Source: Erysipelotrichaceae bacterium (GTDB taxonomy: Bacteria > Bacillota > Clostridia > TANB77 > CAG-508). Taken from it: a stretch of DNA of 63,165 nt. The DNA lies in contig JAETTH010000004.1 of NCBI GenBank assembly GCA_021769225.1, positions 1 to 63,165 of the forward strand, given 5' to 3'. The position numbers and the translations under genes were made by a program. How positions within the stretch are numbered: the first letter of the stretch is position 1; each line of letters opens with the position of its first letter. Shown one piece after another: positions 8,645 through 17,618 of the stretch. The notes beneath the pieces were generated by a model, which searched no databases, was not told the DNA's origin, and was given only the letters and a program-made list of their open reading frames with translations.

Positions 8645-10272
8645 GGCAACTCTCCTTCTATTGTAGTTTTAACTAAATTGCCTTCCATTGTTCCTGCTGT
8701 TGATACTGCATTTAGTAATACATCATTTACTTTTAGATTTGCTACAAAAAATGCTAGTTTTTCATATTTTTCTGATTGTGCCTGAATTACAATTTTTCTT
8801 CCTGTTGTATTTTCTATAGAAGTAATTTGTGCATCAACAGGAATTGCATACATAATTCTTTGTAATAAAAGTGGAATTGCATCTTTGTATCTTGATTGTT
8901 CTGTTAATTTTTCACTAATTTCTTCTAGACTCTGTCTAGCTTTTGTATAATCATTGGTAATTGTATTGACTTTTGTAATATCTGCCGATACTAATGCAAT
9001 TTGTCCATCTGCTTGCTTAGTTCCTTCTGCAATTTCAGCTTCTTTTTTATCATATTCTCGATTTAAGAACATAGAAAAAGCTCCATATAGAATAATAATA
9101 GCAAGTAGTCCGGCTGCAAATCGGATCATTCCGATCTCGATTTTATCTAACTTTTCATTTAAATCAAAGTGAATATTTAATTTTCCAAGTACCGAATTTT
9201 TCTTCTTTAAGTTTTTTCCACTTCCACCAACTTCTAATTTTAACCAATCTGGTAATTGATCCGTAAAGCTCGGCTTTTTGAAATTCATATTTTTTAGTCC
9301 TTCACCTAATCCTTGAAGTCCTAATGCAATAGCAGAGTTTACCTCAATATAATCTTTAATATTAATTGAAGTAGATATTTCATCAATGAAAAATGGTTTT
9401 AAAATTTCACATTTTGATTCTGTAATATATTCTTGAAAATAAAGATCAATATTATTAATTACTGATAGGGTACCTGTTATATATACCTTATCAATTTTGT
9501 TCATATTATTCTCTAATGTTGATTTTACTTTTGTTACAATTTTATATAATGTTGGCATAATATCTTCAAGATATAAATTTTCTTCTGTTTGTAAGTCTTT
9601 TGCATCCATTGTATAAATAGTTGTATTTTTACAAATTTCATATGCTTTTGAGAAAGAATTTTCTTTTACATTAATTTGTCTTAAAATCTCTTTGCTTCCT
9701 TCCTCAATTTGATCAATTTGATAAATCTTTTCATCAATAATTGTTGTAATTGTTGTATTTTCTTCAATGTTTACAATTGCTATATTTTGCTTTGGCACAA
9801 AGTTTACTAAATTTGGTAAAGCCAAAGGTAAAGGAGAAATAGTACTTACTTTGTATTCGTTTAAATCTTGAAGTCTTGTTGTAAGTTCTGCTTTATTTTC
9901 AGATACAAAAATTACTTTGATTTTTTCTTTATCTTCTATACTATTTACTAAAGCATATCTTGTCTCAAAACTCTTATCATTAATTCCCTTATCAAAACAA
10001 TAAGACTCAAATTCTGTTTGAATTGCTCGTCCCATGTCTTTCTTATTTAATAAACTAAACATATAATAGTAATTATAAGCTTCGTTTGATAAGTTAACAC
10101 TAATTGGTATTTTAAAGCTATAAGTTTCTTCTACAATTTGTTTAATTGCATCTCCTAATTTATCATAAAACTTAACACCAAATGCTTCTACTTTTGTTAT
10201 GTTATGATCTTTGTTAACTTTTGCATATTTAATTAGGTTTGTCTCAATATACAATCCTAAACAGCTTGACAT
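8641..10272 (-). CDS. pilMN: Fused PilM-PilN pilus assembly protein
   Basis: 543 aa. Residues 1-350 resemble the actin-like cytoplasmic ATPase PilM (start MSSCLGLYIETNLIKYAKV; later VYITGTLSVINNIDLYF). A membrane helix follows at about 383-402 (FAAGLLAIIILYGAFSMFL). The C-terminal 140 residues have the PilN/GspL pattern of a coiled coil (REYDKKEAEIAEG) then a small ferredoxin-like domain ending IVIQAQSEKYEKLAFFVANL. In most bacteria PilM binds a short cytoplasmic peptide of a separate PilN; the fusion makes that contact covalent. It is the first gene of the operon, with AAAGGAG before the ATG. Confidence 0.78.
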   Translation of the reverse strand: MSSCLGLYIETNLIKYAKVNKDHNITKVEAFGVKFYDKLGDAIKQIVEETYSFKIPISVNLSNEAYNYYYMFSLLNKKDMGRAIQTEFESYCFDKGINDKSFETRYALVNSIEDKEKIKVIFVSENKAELTTRLQDLNEYKVSTISPLPLALPNLVNFVPKQNIAIVNIEENTTITTIIDEKIYQIDQIEEGSKEILRQINVKENSFSKAYEICKNTTIYTMDAKDLQTEENLYLEDIMPTLYKIVTKVKSTLENNMNKIDKVYITGTLSVINNIDLYFQEYITESKCEILKPFFIDEISTSINIKDYIEVNSAIALGLQGLGEGLKNMNFKKPSFTDQLPDWLKLEVGGSGKNLKKKNSVLGKLNIHFDLNEKLDKIEIGMIRFAAGLLAIIILYGAFSMFLNREYDKKEAEIAEGTKQADGQIALVSADITKVNTITNDYTKARQSLEEISEKLTEQSRYKDAIPLLLQRIMYAIPVDAQITSIENTTGRKIVIQAQSEKYEKLAFFVANLKVNDVLLNAVSTAGTMEGNLVKTTIEGELP

Positions 10273-10590
10273 GATCTTCTCCTTTGTTAAAATTTATTTT
10301 CACATTATTATAATTTGCAAAAAAAAATTAATTAATCTTGAATATTTTTATCTTTTTTCCATTTTTATCTTTTTTTCAACTTTTTATCAGGTAATATGTT
10401 TAATTGACCATTTTTATATTCATATTTTATCTTTTTTCGCATAAAAGGTCAATATGTTTAATAGAATCGTAATCTAATTGTAATATTTTCGTAACAATGT
10501 AAAAAAGCTTAAAATAAATAGCTTTTTGCTTGTTTTTTAGTTTTGTTTTTTCTTTTCTATTTTTTACCATTTTTTCTTTCTGAAAAAATA
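10273..10590. promoter_or_regulatory. Long AT-rich leader of the pilus operon
   Basis: No convincing gene. A -10-like TATAAT (minus strand) lies about 30 bp before the pilMN ATG. Further out, a 12-base direct repeat AATATGTTTAAT occurs at 10393-10404 and 10451-10462. ATTGACC (10403-10409) and GGTCAAT (10447-10453) form an inverted pair between them. Several copies of TTTTTATCTTTTTT lie at 10345-10390. The repeats look like an operator or a structured leader; no known riboswitch consensus is visible. Confidence 0.4.
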
Positions 10591-10620
10591 AAAAAAGTAT
10601 GGAAGATTTCATACTTTTTT
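10591..10620 (-). terminator. Terminator of uppP
   Basis: Arms AAAAAAGTATG/CATACTTTTTT around an 8-base loop, 30 bp after the uppP stop, with T tracts on both strands. Confidence 0.75.
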
Positions 10621-10651
10621 TCTGTTTCTTAATTTACTTTTATGTATTTTT

Positions 10652-11434
10652 TTATCTCATAAAGAAAATAATTAAAATCAAAATACCAACAATTACTCGA
10701 TAAATTGCAAAGATTTTAAAACTTCCTTTTTTTAAATAGTTTAATAAAAATTTGATAACAAATAGGCCTACAATAAAACTAACAAAAACCCCAATAAAAA
10801 ATGGAAGTGTAAATACAAAGTCTTTTAATTTAAAAACAGTTGCTGCAAGTACAATTGGTGCAGATAACATAAAAGAATATTTGGCAGTTGCTTCTCTTGA
10901 AACGCCTAAAAGCCTTCCTGTTGTCATGGTAACTCCTGAACGTGAAACACCAGGAATAAAAGCAAGTGCTTGTGATAATCCAATTAAAAAAGTTTGTTTT
11001 AAGGTCATATTTTCATATTTAACATTTGATTTTGCATTTTTGTCTACTAAATATAATATAATACCCATCACAATTAAAGCAATTGCAATAATAACTGGTT
11101 GTGTTAAAATATCAGATGCAAATTTGTCTAAAATAAATCCTATGATTCCTCCAGGAATGGTCGCTAACACAATATACCAAAACATTCTACCATCTGTAGA
11201 ATCTTTCTTTTTAACTACTTTTTCATAACCACCCTTAATTAATTTAATCCAATCTTTGAAAAAGAAAATTCCAATTGCTAATAATGTTCCAAAATGTAAA
11301 GCTACATCAAATGCTTCTGGAATATCCCAATTTAAAATCCAAGGAATTATATATAAATGTGCTGAACTTGAAATTGGTAATAATTCTGTTAATCCTTGAA
11401 CAATTCCTAATACAATTGCCTGTAAAATACTCAT
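10652..11434 (-). CDS. uppP: Undecaprenyl-diphosphatase UppP/BacA
   Basis: Integral membrane phosphatase that recycles undecaprenyl pyrophosphate to the monophosphate carrier for cell-wall synthesis and confers bacitracin tolerance. 260 aa, normal length. Family signatures are intact: GIVQGLTELLPISSSAHL near the N-terminus (catalytic Glu and Ser region) and FIPGVSRSGVTMTTGRLLG in the second repeat. About eight hydrophobic segments. The start follows GAGGAG. It stands alone between terminators. Confidence 0.95.
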   Translation of the reverse strand: MSILQAIVLGIVQGLTELLPISSSAHLYIIPWILNWDIPEAFDVALHFGTLLAIGIFFFKDWIKLIKGGYEKVVKKKDSTDGRMFWYIVLATIPGGIIGFILDKFASDILTQPVIIAIALIVMGIILYLVDKNAKSNVKYENMTLKQTFLIGLSQALAFIPGVSRSGVTMTTGRLLGVSREATAKYSFMLSAPIVLAATVFKLKDFVFTLPFFIGVFVSFIVGLFVIKFLLNYLKKGSFKIFAIYRVIVGILILIIFFMR

Positions 11435-11505
11435 ACTTTTCTCCTCTTTCTAATATAATGCAAACTACATTATATATTTTCTTTTGATATTTTATTTTTA
11501 TCTAT

Positions 11506-12381
11506 TTATGATACCTCTTGAAAAATATTATAAAGTGTCTCTTTAATAAATTCTGCAGATGTAATTGGTGCCACTTTTCCTGGTAAAGAAAGTGCCCATA
11601 TTACTTTAATTCCTTTTTGCTTTGCTTGTTTCATATCAACTCCACCTGGATTAGATGCTAAATCAATGATTAAACAATCTTCTTTTAATCGATCTAGCCT
11701 TTTTTCGTCTAAGATCATACTTGGAATCGTGTTAATTATCACATCAAATTTATCCAAATGTTTTTCTAACTCATTTAAATAAATTGCTTGATAACCATAT
11801 GCTTTAATCCATGCAATATCTGTGTTTTTTCTAGCTTCGCAATAAACATTGGCACCAATACCTTCTAACATATGTGCTAAAATTTTGCCAACTCTTCCAA
11901 ACCCCATAACTAAAACTTTACTACCATGTATAGTCCTTGCAGTTTGTTCAATCGCAATCTGAATAGCTCCTTCTGCAGTTGAAACAGTATTTAAAACAGC
12001 TAATTCTTCACGTTGCATTAAATCAATAACCATATTTCCATTTTGTTCTAATTTTTCTTTGATTTCAAGCTTAATACTTCCTGCAATAAAAATTTTATTT
12101 TTGATTTGACTTATTAATTCTTCAATTGCAATTTTTTCATCACTAAATGGTGTATTAATTTGAATTCCATTACTCGAAAAAGGAATTGGTGCAATTATAA
12201 TTCTACTACTTGCAATTACTTCTTCTAAGCTAAGATCTCCAACTATCTTTTCGTCTTTTTTTAGATTTTCTGCTTTTTCTAATCCATAGGTAAAAACAGA
12301 ATAACCATCATGTGATAAAATTTCAATTAATTTAACAATTCTTAAGTCTCCACCAATAATACTAATTTTATTTTCTTTCAA
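11506..12381 (-). CDS. dpaA: Dipicolinate synthase subunit A
   Basis: NAD(P)-binding subunit of dipicolinate synthase (SpoVFA/DpaA), which oxidises the dihydrodipicolinate intermediate to spore dipicolinic acid in the mother cell. 291 aa. The N-terminal domain (KISIIGGDLRIVKLIEIL) and a second Rossmann fold with VLVMGFGRVGKIL at about residue 152 match the family, as does LIIDLASNPGGVDM near 240. The start is TTG with GAGGTGAAG 7 bp upstream; no ATG fits. The usual partner dpaB does not follow: the next gene downstream is uppP, 72 bp away on the same strand. Presence of this gene supports spore formation. Confidence 0.88.
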   Translation of the reverse strand: MKENKISIIGGDLRIVKLIEILSHDGYSVFTYGLEKAENLKKDEKIVGDLSLEEVIASSRIIIAPIPFSSNGIQINTPFSDEKIAIEELISQIKNKIFIAGSIKLEIKEKLEQNGNMVIDLMQREELAVLNTVSTAEGAIQIAIEQTARTIHGSKVLVMGFGRVGKILAHMLEGIGANVYCEARKNTDIAWIKAYGYQAIYLNELEKHLDKFDVIINTIPSMILDEKRLDRLKEDCLIIDLASNPGGVDMKQAKQKGIKVIWALSLPGKVAPITSAEFIKETLYNIFQEVS

Positions 12382-12442
12382 TTTGACTTCACCTCTACTA
12401 AAATTAGTATATTGGTAAAATCAAATTTTATGCTGGTTCTAA

Positions 12443-13660
12443 CTAATTTTCTTCTATTTCTCTATCTGCCATTTCATTTTCTTTTACTTTGTTTTCTTTT
12501 CTTTTTTCTTGTACAATTTGTCTATGATTTAATCTTCCTACTAGTTCATAAGTTTCTTCTAAATGCTTTCTACAATCTTGTTGTCTTTTTCCTTTTGCTG
12601 TTAGTTTTTCTTTTTCTGTTTTTGGGATTTCTTTTGGAAATTTCAAGTAATTTAGAATTGGAATAAACAAATCATCTTCTCGCAATTTCTTTAATAATTC
12701 TGGCTCTATTTCAAGAGCTAAGTTCATATAGTTTATAGCATTTTCTCGATCTTTTTTTAACAAAGCAATTTTTGCTAGGTAATAATAAGCTCTACCTTCT
12801 GTTTCTTTACACTCAATACTTTTTGCAAAAAACCTCTCCGCTTCATCTATATCATTACAAATTAAAGCAATTTGAGCTAAATTATAGTATGGGCTATATT
12901 CTAATGTATTGATATTAGCTGCTTTTTCATACGCTTCTTTTGCACTTTGGAAATCATTTAATCTTGAATAAGCCATTCCTAATAAGTAATATAAATCGTA
13001 ATCTAATGAATTGTATTTCAAAGCAGATAAACAAATATTAGCAGCTTCTTTAAATTTCTCCTGATCATAATAAATATTTCCTAATAAAATAGATGCTTCG
13101 TAAAATTCTGGTTTTTTCTCTAAAAGATTTTCTAGCATTTGTGCTGCTTCTTCTTTTCTTTGTAATCCATCTAATAATTCAGCAATTTTATAATAAGAAT
13201 TATAATCTTTAGTATTAATATCAATTGCTCTTACATATTCATCAATTGCTTTAGATGGTTGACTTTCTTTTTCATAAACTTGTGCTAAGAACTTATGCCC
13301 ATAATAGCTTTCTGGATATTTACTAATTAAGGCTAATAAATATTTTTTTGCTTTTTTTTCATCACCAGTTATGAGAGTAATTTTAGCAAGAGAAATATAG
13401 ATTATTTCAGAATAATTAATTTTCCTCTTTTCTAATATAATGATGAAAAGAGGTAAAAAAACAGAAAGTAAATACATGATGCATTTTACAAATAATCCAA
13501 AATTGATTTCTATTACAAGCTCTAAAAAATTAATAGCAATACCAATTGCTTGCATAATGATTAAACTTAAATAAATGGTATCATTTCGTTTAATCATCTT
13601 AAAGAAAACAATGATAAATAATGTAAAAGCTAATAAATTAAAGAAAATCTTTTCTATCAT
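12443..13660 (-). CDS. Membrane-anchored tetratricopeptide repeat protein
   Basis: 405 aa. Two or three hydrophobic helices at residues 1-80 precede at least six TPR units between about 95 and 330, recognisable by repeated patterns such as YYKIAELLDGLQRKEEAAQ and YYLLGMAYSRLNDFQSAKEA. The C-terminal 60 residues are highly charged (KEKLTAKGKRQQD...). It would place a protein-binding scaffold on the cytoplasmic face of the membrane. Partner and function are not evident. It lies 33 bp after ppa and 62 bp before dpaA on the same strand. A GGGGAG site supports the ATG. Confidence 0.75.
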   Translation of the reverse strand: MIEKIFFNLLAFTLFIIVFFKMIKRNDTIYLSLIIMQAIGIAINFLELVIEINFGLFVKCIMYLLSVFLPLFIIILEKRKINYSEIIYISLAKITLITGDEKKAKKYLLALISKYPESYYGHKFLAQVYEKESQPSKAIDEYVRAIDINTKDYNSYYKIAELLDGLQRKEEAAQMLENLLEKKPEFYEASILLGNIYYDQEKFKEAANICLSALKYNSLDYDLYYLLGMAYSRLNDFQSAKEAYEKAANINTLEYSPYYNLAQIALICNDIDEAERFFAKSIECKETEGRAYYYLAKIALLKKDRENAINYMNLALEIEPELLKKLREDDLFIPILNYLKFPKEIPKTEKEKLTAKGKRQQDCRKHLEETYELVGRLNHRQIVQEKRKENKVKENEMADREIEEN

Positions 13661-13693
13661 GTATTACTCCCCTTTCCTGCATTTATTTTTCTT

Positions 13694-14227
13694 CTATTTG
13701 CTTCCAAATTCCTTTTTGTAATTATCAATTGCACTTTGAATAATTCTTTCTGCATCTTCTCTTCCTAGAATTTTTTCAACAACAGTTTGTTTTCCTTCTA
13801 GTTGTTTATATACTTCAAAGAAGTGCATAATTTCTGCTGAAATATGTGGTGGTACTTCTGTAATATCATTATAACAGTTTAAAAATGGATCTTTTTTTGC
13901 TACAGCAATAATTTTTTCATCTAATTCGTTATTATCAACCATTGTGATAACACCAATAGGATAGCACTCTACTAATGCTAAAGATACAATCTTTTCTTGG
14001 CAAAGAACTAATACGTCTAATGGGTCTTTATCTCCTGCATATGTTCTTGGAATAAATCCATAATTTGCAGGATAATGAGTTGCTGTATATAATACTCTAT
14101 CTAATTTTAACATACCTGTTGGTTTGTCTAATTCGTATTTGTTTTTTCCACCTTTACTAATTTCGATAACTGATACAAAATCATCTTTTTTAATTCTTTC
14201 TTCATCAATGTCATGCCAAATGTTCAT
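13694..14227 (-). CDS. ppa: Inorganic pyrophosphatase (family I)
   Basis: Soluble Mg-dependent pyrophosphatase that hydrolyses PPi from biosynthesis. 177 aa, typical of family I. The active-site signature is present in AGDKDPLDVLVL; YPANYGFIPRTYAGD and DPFLNCYNDITEVPPH are conserved neighbours. The start follows AAAGGAAATGA. It is the last chromosomal gene before the tRNA-Leu integration region. Confidence 0.95.
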   Translation of the reverse strand: MNIWHDIDEERIKKDDFVSVIEISKGGKNKYELDKPTGMLKLDRVLYTATHYPANYGFIPRTYAGDKDPLDVLVLCQEKIVSLALVECYPIGVITMVDNNELDEKIIAVAKKDPFLNCYNDITEVPPHISAEIMHFFEVYKQLEGKQTVVEKILGREDAERIIQSAIDNYKKEFGSK

Positions 14228-14724
14228 TTTTTAATCATTTCCTTTCATTTTATGTATATATTGTTTTTGTATTCTACTATTTTAAGACATTTTTTGCTAA
14301 AAGTCTAGTCTATTAAGAAATTTTTTAGAAACATATCTATCATGATAGTTTTTTCAGTTGTATGAACTCTGGACACACACTCACACCTTACACAGAATGG
14401 TTTAAAAAGTAATACCACTCAACTGTAGGCAACTAATAAGAATTTTAAAGCTCTGATTTCTTATTAGTTGTCATTTTTTATTAAAATACTATAACTGTTT
14501 ATAAAAAATTTTAGAATCTTTTTATAGATATTATTTAAACTTAAAATATAAAGTACTCTTATCTCTTTAAATAATCATATTGATTTTAATTATTTAATAA
14601 TTTATTATATTTAAAATTGCTTTGTTAAAATTGGAGGACTCTGTGCCAAATAAAAAATACTAACTGAAAAGTTAGTATTAAAAAAATCCCCGTATCTTAT
14701 TGGTACGATGATTATGTTTTTAGA
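14228..14724. other. Gene-free stretch with two hairpins
   Basis: No ORF of substance. A + strand hairpin at 14430-14470 has 13-base perfect arms CAACTAATAAGAA/TTCTTATTAGTTG followed by CATTTTTTA, so a short + strand transcript could end there. A second hairpin at 14656-14679 belongs to the tRNA-Leu remnant. The sequence around 14360-14425 (ACACACTCACACC...) is less AT-rich than its surroundings and unexplained. Confidence 0.4.
14656..14679 (-). terminator. Terminator behind the tRNA-Leu remnant
   Basis: Perfect arms AATACTAACT/AGTTAGTATT around GAAA with T tracts on both sides. On the minus strand it lies about 45 bp downstream of the tRNA-Leu-like fragment, as a tRNA terminator would. Confidence 0.65.
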
Positions 14725-14765
14725 TGCAGATGGCTGGAATCGAACCGGCACGGGATTTAAGTCCT
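14725..14765 (-). pseudogene. tRNA-Leu remnant (outer attachment scar)
   Basis: Positions 14725-14753 match the 3' end of the intact tRNA-Leu (29495-29523) with one mismatch, covering the acceptor 3' strand and T arm. Positions 14754-14765 then match the anticodon arm after a 15-base deletion that removes the variable loop, with one more base lost. CCA is absent. Orientation is the same as the intact tRNA. It is a decayed tRNA gene or an old attachment site. Confidence 0.75.
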
Positions 14766-14837
14766 TCAGAACTTTAAGAATTTAAAAGTAATTGTTACCT
14801 AAAACTTTTTAATTGTAATTTTATATATCATTTATAA

Positions 14838-15602
14838 TTATAGTATCATTAATCTTTTTATAATTTTATCTTTTGGAGTAAACACCATATATTTTATAAA
14901 ATACTTTTGTAAAGGATTAAAGAAAACATTTAATAATAAAATATCCTTTATTCTAAATTTAATACCCTTCTTTTCTAAATAATCACAAGTGAATAATTTA
15001 CAAGAAATACATTTTGCACCGCAAGTATAATCTTCTTTTAAGTACTCACATAAAACTAGTTTAGTTAAAGGACCTAAGCATTTAATTCTAAAATGATGAC
15101 AACAACCTGTAAGTGATGAAGTATTCCTTTTTTCGCCACATTTATTATTTGGAAAATCACACAAATCTTTTCCATAAAAATAACTATCTAGATAATTACA
15201 TACTGTATCATAAATATAATTGTATCGTTCGTATCTAGTATTATAAAAAATAGCATTAATAGCTAAAATAAAGTCATTTTGTCGTTTGTTGTTCTCATCA
15301 TAGTTTATTACATATCCAAGTAGTTTTTTTGAATCTTTTTGTATTCCAATTTCCATTTTGCTTTTTAATATTATTTTTTTTATAAAAAGTAGTTTTTTTA
15401 ATAATCTTTTATATTTTGTTTTATTTAAATTATTAAAATCTATTTTTAATAAAAATCTTCCTTTTTTTACTATGTTAATTAGCTTTAAATTTTCAATATC
15501 TATAATATATATTGGTAAATCATTAGCATTATTAATTATTTTCAAATAATAATTGTTATTCAAATCAATAATAGTCTTCAAAATTATCAATTCCTCCATC
15601 AT
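14838..15602 (-). CDS. Cys-rich protein of unknown function
   Basis: 254 aa. The N-terminal 130 residues are Lys/Asn/Ile-rich and lack a recognised domain. The C-terminal half has about a dozen Cys and His residues in clusters (CNYLDSYFYGKDLCDF, GCCHHFRIKC, CGAKCISCKLFTCDYL), suggesting a metal or Fe-S site. I recall similar C-terminal modules in uncharacterised clostridial proteins but know no function. Its ATG lies at the stop codon of the upstream DUF3592-like gene, so the two are co-translated. It lies in the older, integrase-free part of the tRNA-Leu island. Confidence 0.6.
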   Translation of the reverse strand: MMEELIILKTIIDLNNNYYLKIINNANDLPIYIIDIENLKLINIVKKGRFLLKIDFNNLNKTKYKRLLKKLLFIKKIILKSKMEIGIQKDSKKLLGYVINYDENNKRQNDFILAINAIFYNTRYERYNYIYDTVCNYLDSYFYGKDLCDFPNNKCGEKRNTSSLTGCCHHFRIKCLGPLTKLVLCEYLKEDYTCGAKCISCKLFTCDYLEKKGIKFRIKDILLLNVFFNPLQKYFIKYMVFTPKDKIIKRLMIL

Positions 15603-16645
15603 TATTTTTCCTTATTTTTAAGAAATGTACTTTTTATGATTTGAATTATCCCAACTACAATAAACATAAATGGTATAAGTATCCATAAACCAAAAGATTT
15701 AATTGTCTCCATTAGAGATAATGTTGTTCCTGTTTGAAAGCATATAATACCAATTCCTATTATTAAACATACTGCACCAATATAAGTTCCAATTATATCA
15801 ATTTTTAATTTGTCAAAATAGCCTTGTACAAATAATGCAAAAAGTATAAATGTAAATGATACCAAAGTAAAAAATCCACCCAGAAATATTAAACCCTTTT
15901 TACTATTTGTACCAACAAGGATAGCTTCTTCTGGATTTTCAGGATTATATTTTACTTCTCTAATACTATTCTTGTCTGGAATATAATTTGTTCCATAATC
16001 AGTTGAAATAGTATATTCTTTATCATTAACCGTATAAATATATGTTAATCTATATGTTGTTCCATCTTCATCACTATTATAAATATTATAATCATCAAAG
16101 TATCCACTAGTAGTAAGATAATTTTTTGTTATTTTATTTAATCTATATGTCTCTTTAATTCCAAAAAAGAGCATTACTATACCTGCTAATAAACTAATTC
16201 CTACCAAACAGCCACTTATTATAATCTTGAAATTAAACTTCATATTAGGTTTAAGCTTAGATTTTATATGTTTATTAGAAACTTTATTATCTTTTTTTAG
16301 TAAAAATTTATAAATTATACCAATACCAATCGCCCAAAATGGTATTGATAATAGTAAAAGAAAATAATTTCTATTAATAACATTTAAATAGCACCAATAA
16401 ATCAAAAAGCCAAACCAATACAATAAAAAACTAATAATATATAAGTTATTAAATGTTTTTGCATATTTTTCTTTATTCATTATTAAAAAGATATTTTTCC
16501 CTAGCATAACAAAGCCACAAATTAAAAATGGAATCATAATAATTCTAGTTGTCATATTTTGACTTTTGATAAATATATATATTAAAAATATTATTGTAGG
16601 GATTAAACCAATCAATTTAAATATAAAAATATTTTTATTTTTCAT
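15602..16645 (-). CDS. Multi-pass membrane protein with DUF3592-like domain
   Basis: 347 aa. Four hydrophobic segments in the first 120 residues, two around 145-165 and 250-275, and two at the C-terminus. The loop between them (about 178-240: YRLTYIYTVNDKEYTIST, then VKYNPENPEEAIL) matches the DUF3592 pattern, an extracytoplasmic beta domain of unknown role. Coupled with the Cys-rich gene downstream by a one-base overlap. No function can be assigned. Confidence 0.62.
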   Translation of the reverse strand: MKNKNIFIFKLIGLIPTIIFLIYIFIKSQNMTTRIIMIPFLICGFVMLGKNIFLIMNKEKYAKTFNNLYIISFLLYWFGFLIYWCYLNVINRNYFLLLLSIPFWAIGIGIIYKFLLKKDNKVSNKHIKSKLKPNMKFNFKIIISGCLVGISLLAGIVMLFFGIKETYRLNKITKNYLTTSGYFDDYNIYNSDEDGTTYRLTYIYTVNDKEYTISTDYGTNYIPDKNSIREVKYNPENPEEAILVGTNSKKGLIFLGGFFTLVSFTFILFALFVQGYFDKLKIDIIGTYIGAVCLIIGIGIICFQTGTTLSLMETIKSFGLWILIPFMFIVVGIIQIIKSTFLKNKEK

Positions 16646-16684
16646 ATTATTAGCTCACTTTCAAATTGTAATTTATATTATTGA

Positions 16685-17590
16685 TTATCTTTCCGTTTCT
16701 TCTTTCTTTTTCTGATTACTTTTAGCGAAAGTATCTTCATTAGTTTCTATATAATTTTCTTTAACTTTTGATGATACTTTTTTATCTATAACAAATTTTT
16801 GTTGCAATTCTCTAATAAAGCTGTCTATAAATTTATTTACACACTCTGGATTATCTGAATTTGAAAAGTGTGAAGCATTTTGTATTATATTCAACGGATA
16901 ATTAGTATTTTTGTGCCAAACATTACAATATTGCTTTACCTTTCCTGTTCTATCAAATTCTCCAAGTAATATCACAACAGGAATATCTAATTTCATATCT
17001 TTATTTTCAAAAATAAATTTACTATAAGCAATACCCATTTGTTTTGATATTTTTTCTTTTGAAACTCCATCTAACATTTCCATCATAAGTTCATAGGAAT
17101 ATTTTGTTTTAGAAACTGATTTTGCCATACTCTTTTTCAATAAATTTATAGGAAAACTTTTTGCCATCCATTCCACTTGTTTTAACCAAAATTCATCTGA
17201 TGATGAGTAGTATTCTTTTCCAAATGGTGTTGTATCAATAGCAATAAATCCTCTTGTATTTTTTGGATAAAGATGAGCAAACATTTGACTAGGGTATCCT
17301 CCAAGTGATAAACCAACCAATAATACTTCTTTAATATTTTCTTTATCAATTATTCTTTTCATTAGGTTAGCACATTCTTCATAAGATACAAAATCAGTAT
17401 TTTCTGATTTTCCGTGCATAGGAATATCCCAATTTATAATTTTATATTTATTTTCAAAATATTCTTCTTGTTTTCTAAAACATCTATGATCAGCAGTTAC
17501 TCCGTGAGAAAAAAATATACATATATCTGATTCAATATTTTCATTAGTCCAATAATGAATAGAAGTTTTATCTAATATTTTTTCTTTCAT
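16685..17590 (-). CDS. Alpha/beta hydrolase
   Basis: 301 aa serine hydrolase. The nucleophile elbow is GLSLGGYPSQ at about residues 93-102, the acid is probably in GEFDRTGK (about 211) and the His in NASHFSNSDNPE (about 240). HGVTADHR near residue 30 supplies the oxyanion-hole HG. A charged C-terminal tail of 40 residues (ends KKKEETER) is additional to the fold. Substrate is unknown; the family includes esterases, lipases and peptidases. It follows the ATC-hydrolase pseudogene on the same strand. Confidence 0.78.
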   Translation of the reverse strand: MKEKILDKTSIHYWTNENIESDICIFFSHGVTADHRCFRKQEEYFENKYKIINWDIPMHGKSENTDFVSYEECANLMKRIIDKENIKEVLLVGLSLGGYPSQMFAHLYPKNTRGFIAIDTTPFGKEYYSSSDEFWLKQVEWMAKSFPINLLKKSMAKSVSKTKYSYELMMEMLDGVSKEKISKQMGIAYSKFIFENKDMKLDIPVVILLGEFDRTGKVKQYCNVWHKNTNYPLNIIQNASHFSNSDNPECVNKFIDSFIRELQQKFVIDKKVSSKVKENYIETNEDTFAKSNQKKKEETER

Positions 17591-17618
17591 TTTTTCATCT
17601 CACTTTCTAATTGTAATT

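Noticed and set aside
10427-10612. 61-codon minus-strand frame.
   Set aside because: Low-complexity Lys/Phe translation of T-rich DNA, spans the uppP terminator, and has no ribosome site.
10273-10651. Cyclic-di-GMP riboswitch upstream of the pilus operon.
   Set aside because: No GEMM-like conserved segments; the region is too AT-rich and holds only simple repeats.
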